DNA of 64,000 nt from Kaistella palustris DSM 21579. GTDB taxonomy: Bacteria; Bacteroidota; Bacteroidia; Flavobacteriales; Weeksellaceae. The translations under genes were made by a program, and so were the position numbers. The notes under the pieces were generated by a model. That model had not been told where the DNA came from, did not search any database, and was given only the letters and a program-made list of their open reading frames with translations. The stretch is from assembly GCF_000422265.1 (NCBI RefSeq), contig NZ_AULL01000012.1:310001-374000 (forward strand). The letters are read 5' to 3'. This document shows, in pieces, positions 1-8,690 of this stretch; within the stretch, counting starts at the first letter, position 1; each line of letters opens with the position of its first letter.

Positions 1-2
1 AT

Positions 3-209
3 GACAAAGGCTATAAATATCTAAATCAGGAAGGAATGGACGCTGAAATACAAAAATACGGAACACTACTAAAAAGTCCAGTGTTTAAAAGAAATTGTCT
101 GCAAACAATTAATACCAGGCAACTGAACTATGAACAGAAGTACGCGGTTAGAAATTCATTTAATGAAATAATCACCTGTATCAATGAAACCCTGGATACC
201 AATATTTAA
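3..209 (+). CDS. C-terminal part of an unrecognised protein (5' end outside window)
   Basis: An open frame enters from the left edge and ends at a TAA at 207-209, giving 68 residues without an N-terminus. The visible part is hydrophilic and Lys/Asn-rich, with no membrane segment and no motif I recognise. It lies 40 bp upstream of the small membrane protein that leads into the tra genes, so it probably belongs to the same conjugative element. Function unknown. Confidence 0.55.
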   Translation, partial: DKGYKYLNQEGMDAEIQKYGTLLKSPVFKRNCLQTINTRQLNYEQKYAVRNSFNEIITCINETLDTNI

Positions 210-249
210 TCCCATAATTCACTACCAATCTTTTGAAAAACTATTGAAT

Positions 250-789
250 ATGACAAAATTTCTAATCATTCTTCTCGTGCTTTACTTCCTTTACTATATC
301 GGAAATATCGTGTACGATCTATTCGTGAAAAAGGAATCTACTTTAGTTACCGAGGAAATTAATGTCTTTTCGCTGGTAGAATTTGAAGAGCAAAATAGAG
401 ATGCAGTAACAACCGTCGGAATAGAAGATGTAGAAAATCTGAATACGCCGAAATCATTTAACAAAAAAGAGTTTCCAGTTGACACTGAAATTTCGGAAGA
501 AAGAGAAGATATAGAAGTTTGGCGACAAAGATTTGAATCGGAACAAAATATAGATTCATTTGATTCTGGGACTCTAGAATTTGTTGGAGATGATAATAAT
601 TTGGATGAAGTAATTGGGGCCGAAAGAAATGAGGCGAATCTCCGAGATGAAGCTGAGAGCGAAGCGAATCAGAATCTTCGCAAAATCAACAACGATAGAT
701 GGTTCCAAATGTTGAATGATGCAGAAACGACCGTGCAAATGATTTCGAATACGAACGGCCATAAAGTCTATCAGGCAGCAGGATTTTAA
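250..789 (+). CDS. Small single-pass membrane protein with acidic cytoplasmic/periplasmic tail
   Basis: This 179-residue protein begins with a strongly hydrophobic helix (about residues 2-22) followed by a long, acidic, Glu/Asp-rich region with no Cys. An in-frame ATG 66 bp upstream would put 22 extra residues before the membrane helix; the ATG at 250 is preferred because it starts right at the hydrophobic segment. It sits immediately before traE, so it is likely a transfer-region accessory protein. I do not recognise a family. Confidence 0.7.
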   Translation: MTKFLIILLVLYFLYYIGNIVYDLFVKKESTLVTEEINVFSLVEFEEQNRDAVTTVGIEDVENLNTPKSFNKKEFPVDTEISEEREDIEVWRQRFESEQNIDSFDSGTLEFVGDDNNLDEVIGAERNEANLRDEAESEANQNLRKINNDRWFQMLNDAETTVQMISNTNGHKVYQAAGF

Positions 790-851
790 AAATTACAATT
801 TAAACCTTAAATATTTTAAAGAAGATGATTCAAAATTTAAAAAAACACAAA

Positions 852-1145
852 ATGATGAAAAGAAGTTTAACTGCTTTTGCAGTACTCTTTTCCTTGAGTA
901 CGGCGCTTGCGCAATCTGGTGGAAGTGCTGCATTGGGCGCCGCTGCAACTACAATTTCAGGTTATATGAATGATCTTGGATTACTGATTTACGCAATCGG
1001 TGCTATTGTAGGAACGGTTGGTGGAATCCGGATTTATAACAAATGGACGAATGGAGACCAGGACATCAACAAAGAGATTGTTGGTTGGGGCGGTGCCTGT
1101 ATTTTCCTACTGTTAGTTCCGACTTTTATTGCAGCAATATTCTAG
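852..1145 (+). CDS. traE: Conjugative transposon protein TraE (DUF4134)
   Basis: A small, Gly/Ala-rich protein with a signal peptide and two hydrophobic helices, matching the TraE/DUF4134 pattern (signal peptide, GG-rich first helix, conserved GG.RIYNKW..GD segment, second helix). It is probably an inner-membrane, VirB2- or VirB3-like subunit of the mating channel. An in-frame ATG lies at 825, but the signal peptide begins naturally at the paired ATGs at 852/855. The stop codon overlaps the GTG start of traF by one base, which suggests translational coupling. Confidence 0.9.
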   Translation: MMKRSLTAFAVLFSLSTALAQSGGSAALGAAATTISGYMNDLGLLIYAIGAIVGTVGGIRIYNKWTNGDQDINKEIVGWGGACIFLLLVPTFIAAIF

Positions 1146-1450
1146 TGGGGTATTTTCTTTATAAGGGGCTTAAAAAACCCCTTATATTTTTCGGACTGAA
1201 AGATAAATACATCTACTATGCAATGGGTTCAGCGATTGGCGGACTCCTCACCGTCGCAATTCTTTCCTCACTATTTGGGATTTTCGGAATGCTCATCGGA
1301 GCCGCAATTGGTGGAACCGGAGTTTTTCTCAGTTACAAAACACAGGATTCTAAAGGGCTGTACAATAAAACAAAGAACGAAAAAGAGCTTCATATCATTC
1401 CATCCAACCTCAAAAATATCAAGTATAGAACACTAAAAACTAAGCTCTAA
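1145..1450 (+). CDS. traF: Conjugative transposon protein TraF (DUF4133), GTG start
   Basis: The 101-residue product has the TraF/DUF4133 signature: a short YKGLKKPLIFFGLKDKYI N-terminus, two membrane helices (about residues 25-62), then a basic tail. The frame stays open upstream into traE, but family-like sequence begins only at the GTG at 1145, which shares a base with the traE TAG stop (TAGTG). I take that GTG as the start. The likely role is a VirB3-like inner-membrane component working with the ATPase encoded next. Confidence 0.88.
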   Translation: MGYFLYKGLKKPLIFFGLKDKYIYYAMGSAIGGLLTVAILSSLFGIFGMLIGAAIGGTGVFLSYKTQDSKGLYNKTKNEKELHIIPSNLKNIKYRTLKTKL

Positions 1451-1466
1451 TTTCAAAAATCTACAT

Positions 1467-4400
1467 ATGAATTTAAAGAAAAAGACATTTGAAATTCCGT
1501 TTATCGGTTACGATTATGGAAAAGACAATAATTGGAATTTTGATGCACTTATTGGGCAGTTTGGTAATCCAATTATTGGAATCCAGATTAAAAATAATGT
1601 GGAACAATATTCTGCGGATCCGGATGCCTATCTTCAATTTCATACCATTTTGAACCAAGTTGTTGCAATCATCGGTGAAAATCATATCGTACAAAAGATT
1701 GATATTTTCAGCAAAAAAGAATATGTGGCAGAAAGATCAAACGAATTTCTGCAAGAAAAATATTCAGAACATTTTGATGGAAGACTTTTTAAAACAATTG
1801 ACACGCTTTTATTGTTCACAGACATTGTAGATCAAAACTCAAAGAAGAATACCTATAAATATTCTGCAAAATCTTATAAAGTGCTTAGAGACAAATGTCT
1901 TAAGATATTCATGTTGCTTTCTCAGAATGAATGCGCCCCGCAGTTTCTGAAAGAAAAGGATTTAGAGTACTACATCAACGGTGTTCTTACGGTGAACTTT
2001 GCGAAAACACCTTCATTTAATAATATCAAAGCCACGAGTGAGCATCTGATTATTGGTAAACAATTCGTAAAAACAATCAGTTTTGTAGATGTAGAAAAAA
2101 TTGAGTTGCCTTCTGAAATTGAGACCTATTCCTATTTAGGTGGAAATGGCTCCGCATCAGAAACTGCGGTGGATAATTTTTCTTTTATCAATGAGTTGGA
2201 AGACTATAATACCATTATTTATAATCAAATTATTTCCATTCCTCAGCAAGCACCCAAGCAACGGGAACTAGAAAAAAAGAAGAAAAAACACGAAGGGGTA
2301 GCAAATAATTCACCATCTAATGCCATTGTAGCGGAGGAAATAGAGGAACTCTTACACAATATTGCAATGGACGGTCAACTGATAGTCGATGCTCATTTTT
2401 CAATATCCTATTCCACAGATTCGCTGGAAAAAATGGAAGAAACCCAGTCTCTGATTGAGAACAAACTGTTTATGAAAGGGATTATTGTTTCGCAAAATTC
2501 ATACAATCAGTTGGAACTATTTAGATGTTGTATTCCAGGCAATGCGGTGGAATTAAAATCATACGATCTTTTTACAACGACAAGCGAAGCGGCGCTTTGT
2601 TTTTTTTTTAAAGAAAGTTACCCCGTGAATGAAGATTCCAATTTCTACCTGCGATTTACCGATCGACAAGGAGTTCCATTAAAGATTGATCCTTCAGATT
2701 TACCCATGAAAACCGGCAGGATAAATAACAGAAATAAGTTTGTACTTGGTCCGTCCGGTTCGGGTAAATCTTTTTTGATGAATAATATTGTGGAGCAATA
2801 TCTCACCTACAATTATGACGTGATCATTGTAGATACAGGCGATTCATATTCTGGACTTTGTGCCTATAAAGGCGGGCGATATATTCAATATACTGAAGAA
2901 AAGCCTATCACGATGAATCCATTTCTGATGGATAAGAATGAATTCAATATCGAAAAAATAGAATTTTTGAGCAATCTAATTTTTCTCATTTGGCAGGGAG
3001 CAGATGCATCGATGAGTTCTACTCAAAAATCAATATTAGATAATGTGTTGATGGCTTATTACCATCAGTTTTTCAATGGTGGAAGTGATTGGTTTGAGAC
3101 CAAAACCTCGGAAGAATTATTTCAGTATCTGCGAAAATATAACATTCATGAGGAAGATATCTATGCGGAATACGAGAACGAAATCAAAGAAAAGGAAAAT
3201 TATTATGATGTTTTAGAACTTGCATTTGATGCTTCTTCAACGGATATTAGAGATAAGGGAAGGAGGTTAATTCAATTATTCCATCCCGATAAAAACGTGA
3301 ATAATCCGGATTATGATGTTTCTAAATTTTATAAAGTATTTGAAGCCTATGAAACTTTAAATGATGAGAAGAGAAGAAAAATTTATGACGAAACACAACT
3401 CATTATCACCAAGACAAAATCCATTATCAAACGCCCTGAAAATAGTGATGAATGGGATTTTGCAATTAGAAATGCATTAATAAAAAGAATCATCGAATTA
3501 GAAGAAAAACTTTCTGTTTCGGAATTGTCTTTCAATAGTTTCTATGATTACTGCGATCAATTTTTACCGATTTATTTGAATAATAAAAAACATAAAATTG
3601 ATGAAAGTGAATTTAAACTTCGCACGTTTTTATTTGTTTTAAAAGATTTTTATAAAGGAGGAAGATATGGAACAACATTGAATGAAAATGCTGATAATAC
3701 TTTGTTTGATGAACCTTTTATCGTATTCGAAATCGATAATGTAAAAGACAATCCCAAATTATTTCCCATCGTAACGCTCATCATCATGGATACTTTCATC
3801 CAGAAAATGCGCTTGAGGAAAGACAGAAGGAAAGCTTTAATAATCGAAGAGGCCTGGAAAGCAATCGCATCTAAATTAATGGGTGGATATATCCTTTACC
3901 TGTACAAAACGGTGCGAAAATTCTGGGGTGAAGCCGTGGTGGTTACTCAAGAGTTAGATGATATTATAGGAAATACGGTCGTTAAAGATTCTATCATCAA
4001 TAATTCTGACACTTTTATATTATTAGATCAGACGAAATTCAAAGATAATTTTGACAAAATCGCTTCTCTTCTTTCCCTTAATAAAGTGGAACAGAATAAG
4101 ATTTTCACCATTAATAATCTGAACAACAAATTCGGACGCAGTCGATTCAAAGAGTTTTATATAAAGCGCGGATCTAAAGGAGAGGTCTATGGAAATGAAG
4201 TTTCACTTGAACAATATTTGACCTATACCACAGAAAAGCCGGAAAAAATAGCCATTGAATATTACGCAGACCATTGTCAAAATTACGATGAAGCCCTTCA
4301 ATTATTTGTCAAGGATTTTAAGAATCTTGATGATAAGATGGAAAACATGGTTGGCTTGGTGAATCTTTATCAACAACCATTGGATCAGGATGTATTTGAT

Positions 4401-4532
4401 TATTACAATCATGTAAAAGAACAAAACAATCAACAAAGCATTTTGAAAATAATTGGTCAAGAACTACTGGATAGCCAAATGAATTTCAAAGAACTCCTTC
4501 AATCTAAAAAATGTGAATATGAAAAAGTTTAG
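1467..4532 (+). CDS. traG: TraG-type conjugation ATPase (VirB4-like) carrying an inserted J-domain
   Basis: This 1021-residue protein is the VirB4-type ATPase that powers assembly of the conjugative secretion channel. Walker A GPSGSGKS is at residues 428-435 and Walker B (ALIIEE) at about 790-795, followed by the family's AWKAI segment. It seems longer than usual TraG proteins (about 800-850 residues, from memory). Between the two Walker motifs, residues about 578-642 form a recognisable DnaJ-type J-domain: a YYDVL helix start, an HPD triad at 606-608, and a closing KRRKIYDE helix. A run of ten T at 2600-2609 encodes Cys-Phe-Phe-Phe upstream of Walker A and is a possible slippage site. The 3' end overlaps the next gene. 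Confidence 0.95.
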   Translation: MNLKKKTFEIPFIGYDYGKDNNWNFDALIGQFGNPIIGIQIKNNVEQYSADPDAYLQFHTILNQVVAIIGENHIVQKIDIFSKKEYVAERSNEFLQEKYSEHFDGRLFKTIDTLLLFTDIVDQNSKKNTYKYSAKSYKVLRDKCLKIFMLLSQNECAPQFLKEKDLEYYINGVLTVNFAKTPSFNNIKATSEHLIIGKQFVKTISFVDVEKIELPSEIETYSYLGGNGSASETAVDNFSFINELEDYNTIIYNQIISIPQQAPKQRELEKKKKKHEGVANNSPSNAIVAEEIEELLHNIAMDGQLIVDAHFSISYSTDSLEKMEETQSLIENKLFMKGIIVSQNSYNQLELFRCCIPGNAVELKSYDLFTTTSEAALCFFFKESYPVNEDSNFYLRFTDRQGVPLKIDPSDLPMKTGRINNRNKFVLGPSGSGKSFLMNNIVEQYLTYNYDVIIVDTGDSYSGLCAYKGGRYIQYTEEKPITMNPFLMDKNEFNIEKIEFLSNLIFLIWQGADASMSSTQKSILDNVLMAYYHQFFNGGSDWFETKTSEELFQYLRKYNIHEEDIYAEYENEIKEKENYYDVLELAFDASSTDIRDKGRRLIQLFHPDKNVNNPDYDVSKFYKVFEAYETLNDEKRRKIYDETQLIITKTKSIIKRPENSDEWDFAIRNALIKRIIELEEKLSVSELSFNSFYDYCDQFLPIYLNNKKHKIDESEFKLRTFLFVLKDFYKGGRYGTTLNENADNTLFDEPFIVFEIDNVKDNPKLFPIVTLIIMDTFIQKMRLRKDRRKALIIEEAWKAIASKLMGGYILYLYKTVRKFWGEAVVVTQELDDIIGNTVVKDSIINNSDTFILLDQTKFKDNFDKIASLLSLNKVEQNKIFTINNLNNKFGRSRFKEFYIKRGSKGEVYGNEVSLEQYLTYTTEKPEKIAIEYYADHCQNYDEALQLFVKDFKNLDDKMENMVGLVNLYQQPLDQDVFDYYNHVKEQNNQQSILKIIGQELLDSQMNFKELLQSKKCEYEKV

Positions 4533-5175
4533 TGTTTCAATATTCTTAATGGTCGGGAGTTTTGCCTTTGCCCAAAATACGTACATCGATGTGACTACCA
4601 CACTCGCTCTTAAATTATATTCTGATAATTTGGAAAATCAGCAGGAAAAAACTTTGGAGCAGCAGACTAAATTACAACAAGCGCAAACTTGGGTCAGTAC
4701 TCAAATGGCAGTTGCAAACAATATTCAAAACAAAGTATTGAAGGGTCTAAATGAAGTTTCCGGAACGCTTAAAAATGGGGTTCAAGTTGTGAGTATTTAT
4801 AATGAGTTAGACCGATGCTTACAATATTCAAGCGACATTTTAGAATTAACAAAGGACAAACCACAATACTCAGTTTTTGGTGTGAAAGCAACTCAAAAAG
4901 CGTATGAACAAGTTATAAAATTGACCACTGATGTAACAGACCTGTTAAAACCTGGAGAACTAAATCTTGCGACAGCAGGTGATCGGTACAAATTGCTTTT
5001 TTCAGTTTCGCAAAACGTAATCATGCTTAAAATCTGGTTGCTTGCCACGAAATTGAATATTGAACGAGCAATAAGACTGGGTTGGTTTCAATCTATAAAT
5101 CCTTTTCAGGGCTACATCAATACAGACAGAAATATTGTGGAAAATGTCATATGGACTTACAAAAACAGATTTTAA
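4519..5175 (+). CDS. Signal-peptide protein of the tra operon (TraI/VirB5 position)
   Basis: A predicted exported protein of 218 residues with a cleavable signal peptide ending near AFAQ, followed by a largely helical, Gln-rich region. It overlaps the end of traG by 14 bp. A GTG two codons upstream (4513) is an alternative start. Position after the VirB4 ATPase suggests a periplasmic VirB5/TraI-like role, but I do not see a clear family match. Its C-terminus (NTDRNIV..VIWTYKNRF) resembles those of the next three genes. Confidence 0.75.
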   Translation: MKKFSVSIFLMVGSFAFAQNTYIDVTTTLALKLYSDNLENQQEKTLEQQTKLQQAQTWVSTQMAVANNIQNKVLKGLNEVSGTLKNGVQVVSIYNELDRCLQYSSDILELTKDKPQYSVFGVKATQKAYEQVIKLTTDVTDLLKPGELNLATAGDRYKLLFSVSQNVIMLKIWLLATKLNIERAIRLGWFQSINPFQGYINTDRNIVENVIWTYKNRF

Positions 5176-5192
5176 ACGTAAAAAAGTGAGGC

Positions 5193-5870
5193 ATGAAAAA
5201 GAGATTGATCCTTTCCATTATTTTACCTGCAGTTTATGTGGTCTTAACATCTTCGGGTGGAAATACAACTCCGCCATGGCAAAAAGAAAACGTGTCTTTT
5301 CCAATGATGAATCAAGAAATCCGCCACACGATGCAAGAGAATGATCGGCAGAAAACGATGAAAAATAGGCAGGATATTAATCTGACCACGGAAGTTGTAA
5401 ACAAAAAACAATGGGAAAAGTTTAAAGAAACCACCACCAAAATTCAGGAGCGATTACGACTGGTAGATTTTGCCATGCAAGCCATTCCTACAGGTTATGC
5501 CATTTATTTAGAAAGCCAGAAAATACAAGATATTCAATCGAAAATTATTACGGAAATCGAAACGGCTCCCTATTCTTTGTTCGTGGTTTTGCCGGCCGAA
5601 ATTAAGTTTGTAGATGATATGCAAATGGTGGTGAGATTACTTTCAGGTATCGTGATTTCTTATGGTGCTATCAACCAAATGGAGAAAGCAGAAAGAAAAA
5701 TATTGTTGGAATACGCACTGGGAGAAGTAACAAACCTAAGAAGAGATTCTCTTTTTATGTTAATGAAAGTTCGAGATATAAAACGGAAAGTAGAATGGAC
5801 AAAATTTGTAATTCTAAATTATATCAATAAAGACAAACAGATTGTAGAACAAATTATCAGTCATTTTTAA
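5193..5870 (+). CDS. Exported helical protein of the tra operon, second of four
   Basis: This 225-residue product starts with a signal-like hydrophobic segment (residues 4-20), then a basic/polar linker and helices with a hydrophobic stretch near 130-165. It begins 17 bp after the previous stop and ends 9 bp before the next start. The tail YINKDKQIVEQIISHF parallels the tails of its neighbours. No enzymatic motif is seen. It is likely a periplasmic transfer protein; the family is not recognised. Confidence 0.72.
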   Translation: MKKRLILSIILPAVYVVLTSSGGNTTPPWQKENVSFPMMNQEIRHTMQENDRQKTMKNRQDINLTTEVVNKKQWEKFKETTTKIQERLRLVDFAMQAIPTGYAIYLESQKIQDIQSKIITEIETAPYSLFVVLPAEIKFVDDMQMVVRLLSGIVISYGAINQMEKAERKILLEYALGEVTNLRRDSLFMLMKVRDIKRKVEWTKFVILNYINKDKQIVEQIISHF

Positions 5871-5879
5871 ATCGGTTTT

Positions 5880-6554
5880 ATGAGAAAAATATTGCTGTTT
5901 ACTCTTGCTTTTTTTTGTTCTTATGTCAAATTATGCGCTCAAACTATTGTGTATAACGATCAATTGTTGATGCAAATTACCAAAAATCAAGCGGTTCGTT
6001 TAGCGAGCAATGAATCTTATCTAAACTCTTATGAAAAACAGAAAAAAACGTATGATGAAATCAATCAAAAATTAGCACAAATCATTGCTATTCAAAATTT
6101 CATCTATGATAAACTTACTAATGTGAATTCCGCCATTAAGCAGGGAAAACAATTGTATTATTTGTCCAAAACCTTTGCTCAAATCGGTGCCAATGCCAAT
6201 GATGTTTTGTCTCTCACTGTACAATATCCGGAATATGCCATTCTGCTGAATAGATTTTACATCGGTGCGGCACAGGAACTTTTGAAAATGCAATCAGAAC
6301 TAACGAATGATATTCTACATGAAGAAAATGATTTTTTAATGGATCCTTATGACCGACAAGTACTGATTCAAAATTTATCGACTAAAGCGCAAATGATTAA
6401 TGGGTATTTGATATGCATAAAAATCAGGTTGAAAAACGCTAAAAAAATACCATACATCTACCAAATCCCAACCATCAATACGTATGTCAATTTAGATAGA
6501 ATGATCGTAAAGGGAATTATCGAAAAGTACAAATTTATATTATCTGTAAAGTAA
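5880..6554 (+). CDS. Exported helical protein of the tra operon, third of four
   Basis: A 224-residue protein with a signal peptide (cleavage likely after KLCAQ) followed by helices. It resembles the product at 4519-5175 in length, in the N-terminal layout after the signal peptide, and in the final segment (YVNLDRMIVKGIIEKYKF). It may be a diverged tandem duplicate with a VirB5/TraI-like periplasmic role. This is inference from position and shape; there is no catalytic motif. Confidence 0.72.
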   Translation: MRKILLFTLAFFCSYVKLCAQTIVYNDQLLMQITKNQAVRLASNESYLNSYEKQKKTYDEINQKLAQIIAIQNFIYDKLTNVNSAIKQGKQLYYLSKTFAQIGANANDVLSLTVQYPEYAILLNRFYIGAAQELLKMQSELTNDILHEENDFLMDPYDRQVLIQNLSTKAQMINGYLICIKIRLKNAKKIPYIYQIPTINTYVNLDRMIVKGIIEKYKFILSVK

Positions 6555-6589
6555 TTAACTCCAGAGTATTTCACACAAAAATAAACACA

Positions 6590-7414
6590 ATGATGAAAAA
6601 AAATTTTATAAAAACATTTCTACTACTGCTTTTTTCCTTCGCTACGATAGGTGTTTTCGGACAAGTAAAGAGGCTAAATGATCCTTCAATCGTTGCGCAC
6701 AATAAGAGAATGGTGTTTGAATCTTGGGGAGATTTCCGACCCTATCCGAAATACACATTGGGAGTACAAACCAACTTCGCATATGCAACGGTTTGGGGTT
6801 GGCTCGCTCCGGCAAGAAATCGAGATTATAAAGACGGTGCAGATATTCGTCCCTTGAAACCCACTGGACTTGAAGTACAAAGATTGGTAGAATTGGAATT
6901 TCAAAGAGCGGAAGCGGAAAAAATTAAAGTTCAGGTTGACACACTTTATACAAGAAATGTTCAGGATTTAGCCCACTGGACATCGGCAACGGTAGCGGCA
7001 GATCCATTGTGGCTATTTTATTATAAAACAATGCTAAAACCTTTAAACGACTTTGCAGAGAATCCTCAAAATTATATGCAATGGCAATTAAAGAATGATA
7101 AAATTTATCAGAATATGTTGGCAAATGGGGGAATTGCGCACCTCGAAAAAGAATTGGCACTTCTAAAAGATAAATATAAAAACTCCAGGACGATGGACAT
7201 GCCTCGCGGAAAACGATTTCTGATGTATCATGAAACCCTAATCGGTTGGAGAAATTTTAAAAATCAGTTAAGGGCTTTTGATCAAAAAAATAATTTATTT
7301 CTCGACTATAAAAAATTGCTGACAATATCAAAAACGGAATTAGGAACCGACTGGAATTCTGTAGATCTACAAATCGCGCAAAAAATAATGATTGAATATC
7401 ATAACAAATTTTAG
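6590..7414 (+). CDS. Exported protein of the tra operon, fourth of four
   Basis: The product is 274 residues with a signal peptide ending near GVFGQ. Its mature part is rich in Trp, Tyr and Arg, with a mid-region WGWLAPARNRDYKDG stretch not seen in the three genes before it. Even so, its last 18 residues (SVDLQIAQKIMIEYHNKF) align in spacing with the first protein of the set. It stops 3 bp before traJ. Two adjacent ATG codons (6590, 6593) could start it. Specific function unknown. Confidence 0.75.
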   Translation: MMKKNFIKTFLLLLFSFATIGVFGQVKRLNDPSIVAHNKRMVFESWGDFRPYPKYTLGVQTNFAYATVWGWLAPARNRDYKDGADIRPLKPTGLEVQRLVELEFQRAEAEKIKVQVDTLYTRNVQDLAHWTSATVAADPLWLFYYKTMLKPLNDFAENPQNYMQWQLKNDKIYQNMLANGGIAHLEKELALLKDKYKNSRTMDMPRGKRFLMYHETLIGWRNFKNQLRAFDQKNNLFLDYKKLLTISKTELGTDWNSVDLQIAQKIMIEYHNKF

Positions 7415-7417
7415 GTC

Positions 7418-8641
7418 ATGAAAAAGTATTTAACTCTGATAATCTGTTTTGTCCTATTTCTTTTGCCGACGGTTGCCTTTGGACAAACTGGAGATACTGA
7501 AAGTTACAGCAAACTACTGCAATTTTTAAAAGGTGACGGTGCCTTTGAAAAGTGGTTTATGGAAGCCTTTACAAAACTCGACACGACGATGGCGGCACAA
7601 TCTGCGGGCGCGGTAATGTTAGGTCAGGCAATTGGGGGTTTTGGGGCCTTGTGTTATATGGGTTATCTCGGTTGGCAGATGCAGGAAGGTGCAAGACCGT
7701 GGGAAGTCACGCCCATGATTCGACCGACGATTATTGCTTTTATTTTAATGTATTGGGGTGCTTTCACAAGCATGATTCAATATCCACTACAATCACTTGC
7801 GGAACCGGGAATTGCACTTTTTCAAGATATAGAGCAGGATGCAAATGATTTACGAATTGAGCGATTTAAAAAGCAAAATCAAATATTAGAAGTATTAATT
7901 AAAACGCAGGCAGAGGAAGAAGCGAAACAGGAAAGTTTAGATAAGTTAGAAAAAAAAGCAGACGACAGTTGGTTTGATATCGATGTCGATAAATTATTGG
8001 CACCTGCGAAAGAGTGGTACATGAAAATGGAATTTAAAATCCAAAAAACCCTGTCTGAAATTATAGAAGCGGTGTCCTTAACCATACTTCGGGTTTGTAC
8101 TTACCTCATTTTCTTTATTCAAAAAATATGGAGCTACGTTTTAATCGTTTTAGGTCCCATTGCTGTTGGAATGTCGCTTATTCCAGGTTTTGAAAATTCA
8201 TTTAATAATTGGGTCACCAAATTCATCAATATCAATCTCTACAGTTTCATCACTTACACGATCATCAATATTGGTCAGCAACTCATTATGTCGGGTTATC
8301 AAATGGAACTGGATCGATACGCACTTATAATTGATTCAGCGGGCGTTGCAGACATGAATACGCTTCGGGTTTATGTTCAAAACAGCGGAATGATGTACAC
8401 CGCGCTTTTCCCTTGCGTGGCATACATCATAACCGGAATTGGAATCCTCATGGTTCCCTCAATCGCTGATTCCATTGTTTCCGCAGGTGGTGCTGGGATT
8501 ATGAGCAAAGGTAAAGCTGCAGGTGGAACAGTTGCAAGTGTTGGTAGAGCAGCAACAGCAGCGGCAGTTGGAGGAGCCGCGGGTGCAATAACGGCTGCAA
8601 GAGAAATCGCTAAATCAGTAAATAAAATGAATAAAAAATAG
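7418..8641 (+). CDS. traJ: Conjugative transposon protein TraJ (VirB6-like inner-membrane protein)
   Basis: A 407-residue polytopic membrane protein with a signal peptide, a hydrophobic segment near residues 60-125, a charged helical region (about 140-210), then a cluster of membrane helices containing the GPIAVGMSLIPGFENSF..W family segment. The C-terminus is a Gly/Ala-rich, basic tail. This fits TraJ, the VirB6-like protein that forms part of the inner-membrane pore. It sits between the periplasmic proteins and traK, as in related elements. Confidence 0.92.
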   Translation: MKKYLTLIICFVLFLLPTVAFGQTGDTESYSKLLQFLKGDGAFEKWFMEAFTKLDTTMAAQSAGAVMLGQAIGGFGALCYMGYLGWQMQEGARPWEVTPMIRPTIIAFILMYWGAFTSMIQYPLQSLAEPGIALFQDIEQDANDLRIERFKKQNQILEVLIKTQAEEEAKQESLDKLEKKADDSWFDIDVDKLLAPAKEWYMKMEFKIQKTLSEIIEAVSLTILRVCTYLIFFIQKIWSYVLIVLGPIAVGMSLIPGFENSFNNWVTKFININLYSFITYTIINIGQQLIMSGYQMELDRYALIIDSAGVADMNTLRVYVQNSGMMYTALFPCVAYIITGIGILMVPSIADSIVSAGGAGIMSKGKAAGGTVASVGRAATAAAVGGAAGAITAAREIAKSVNKMNKK

Positions 8642-8690
8642 GTTTAAAATCAATTTTTTCAAACTTATTATAATCAGAAATCACTTTAAA

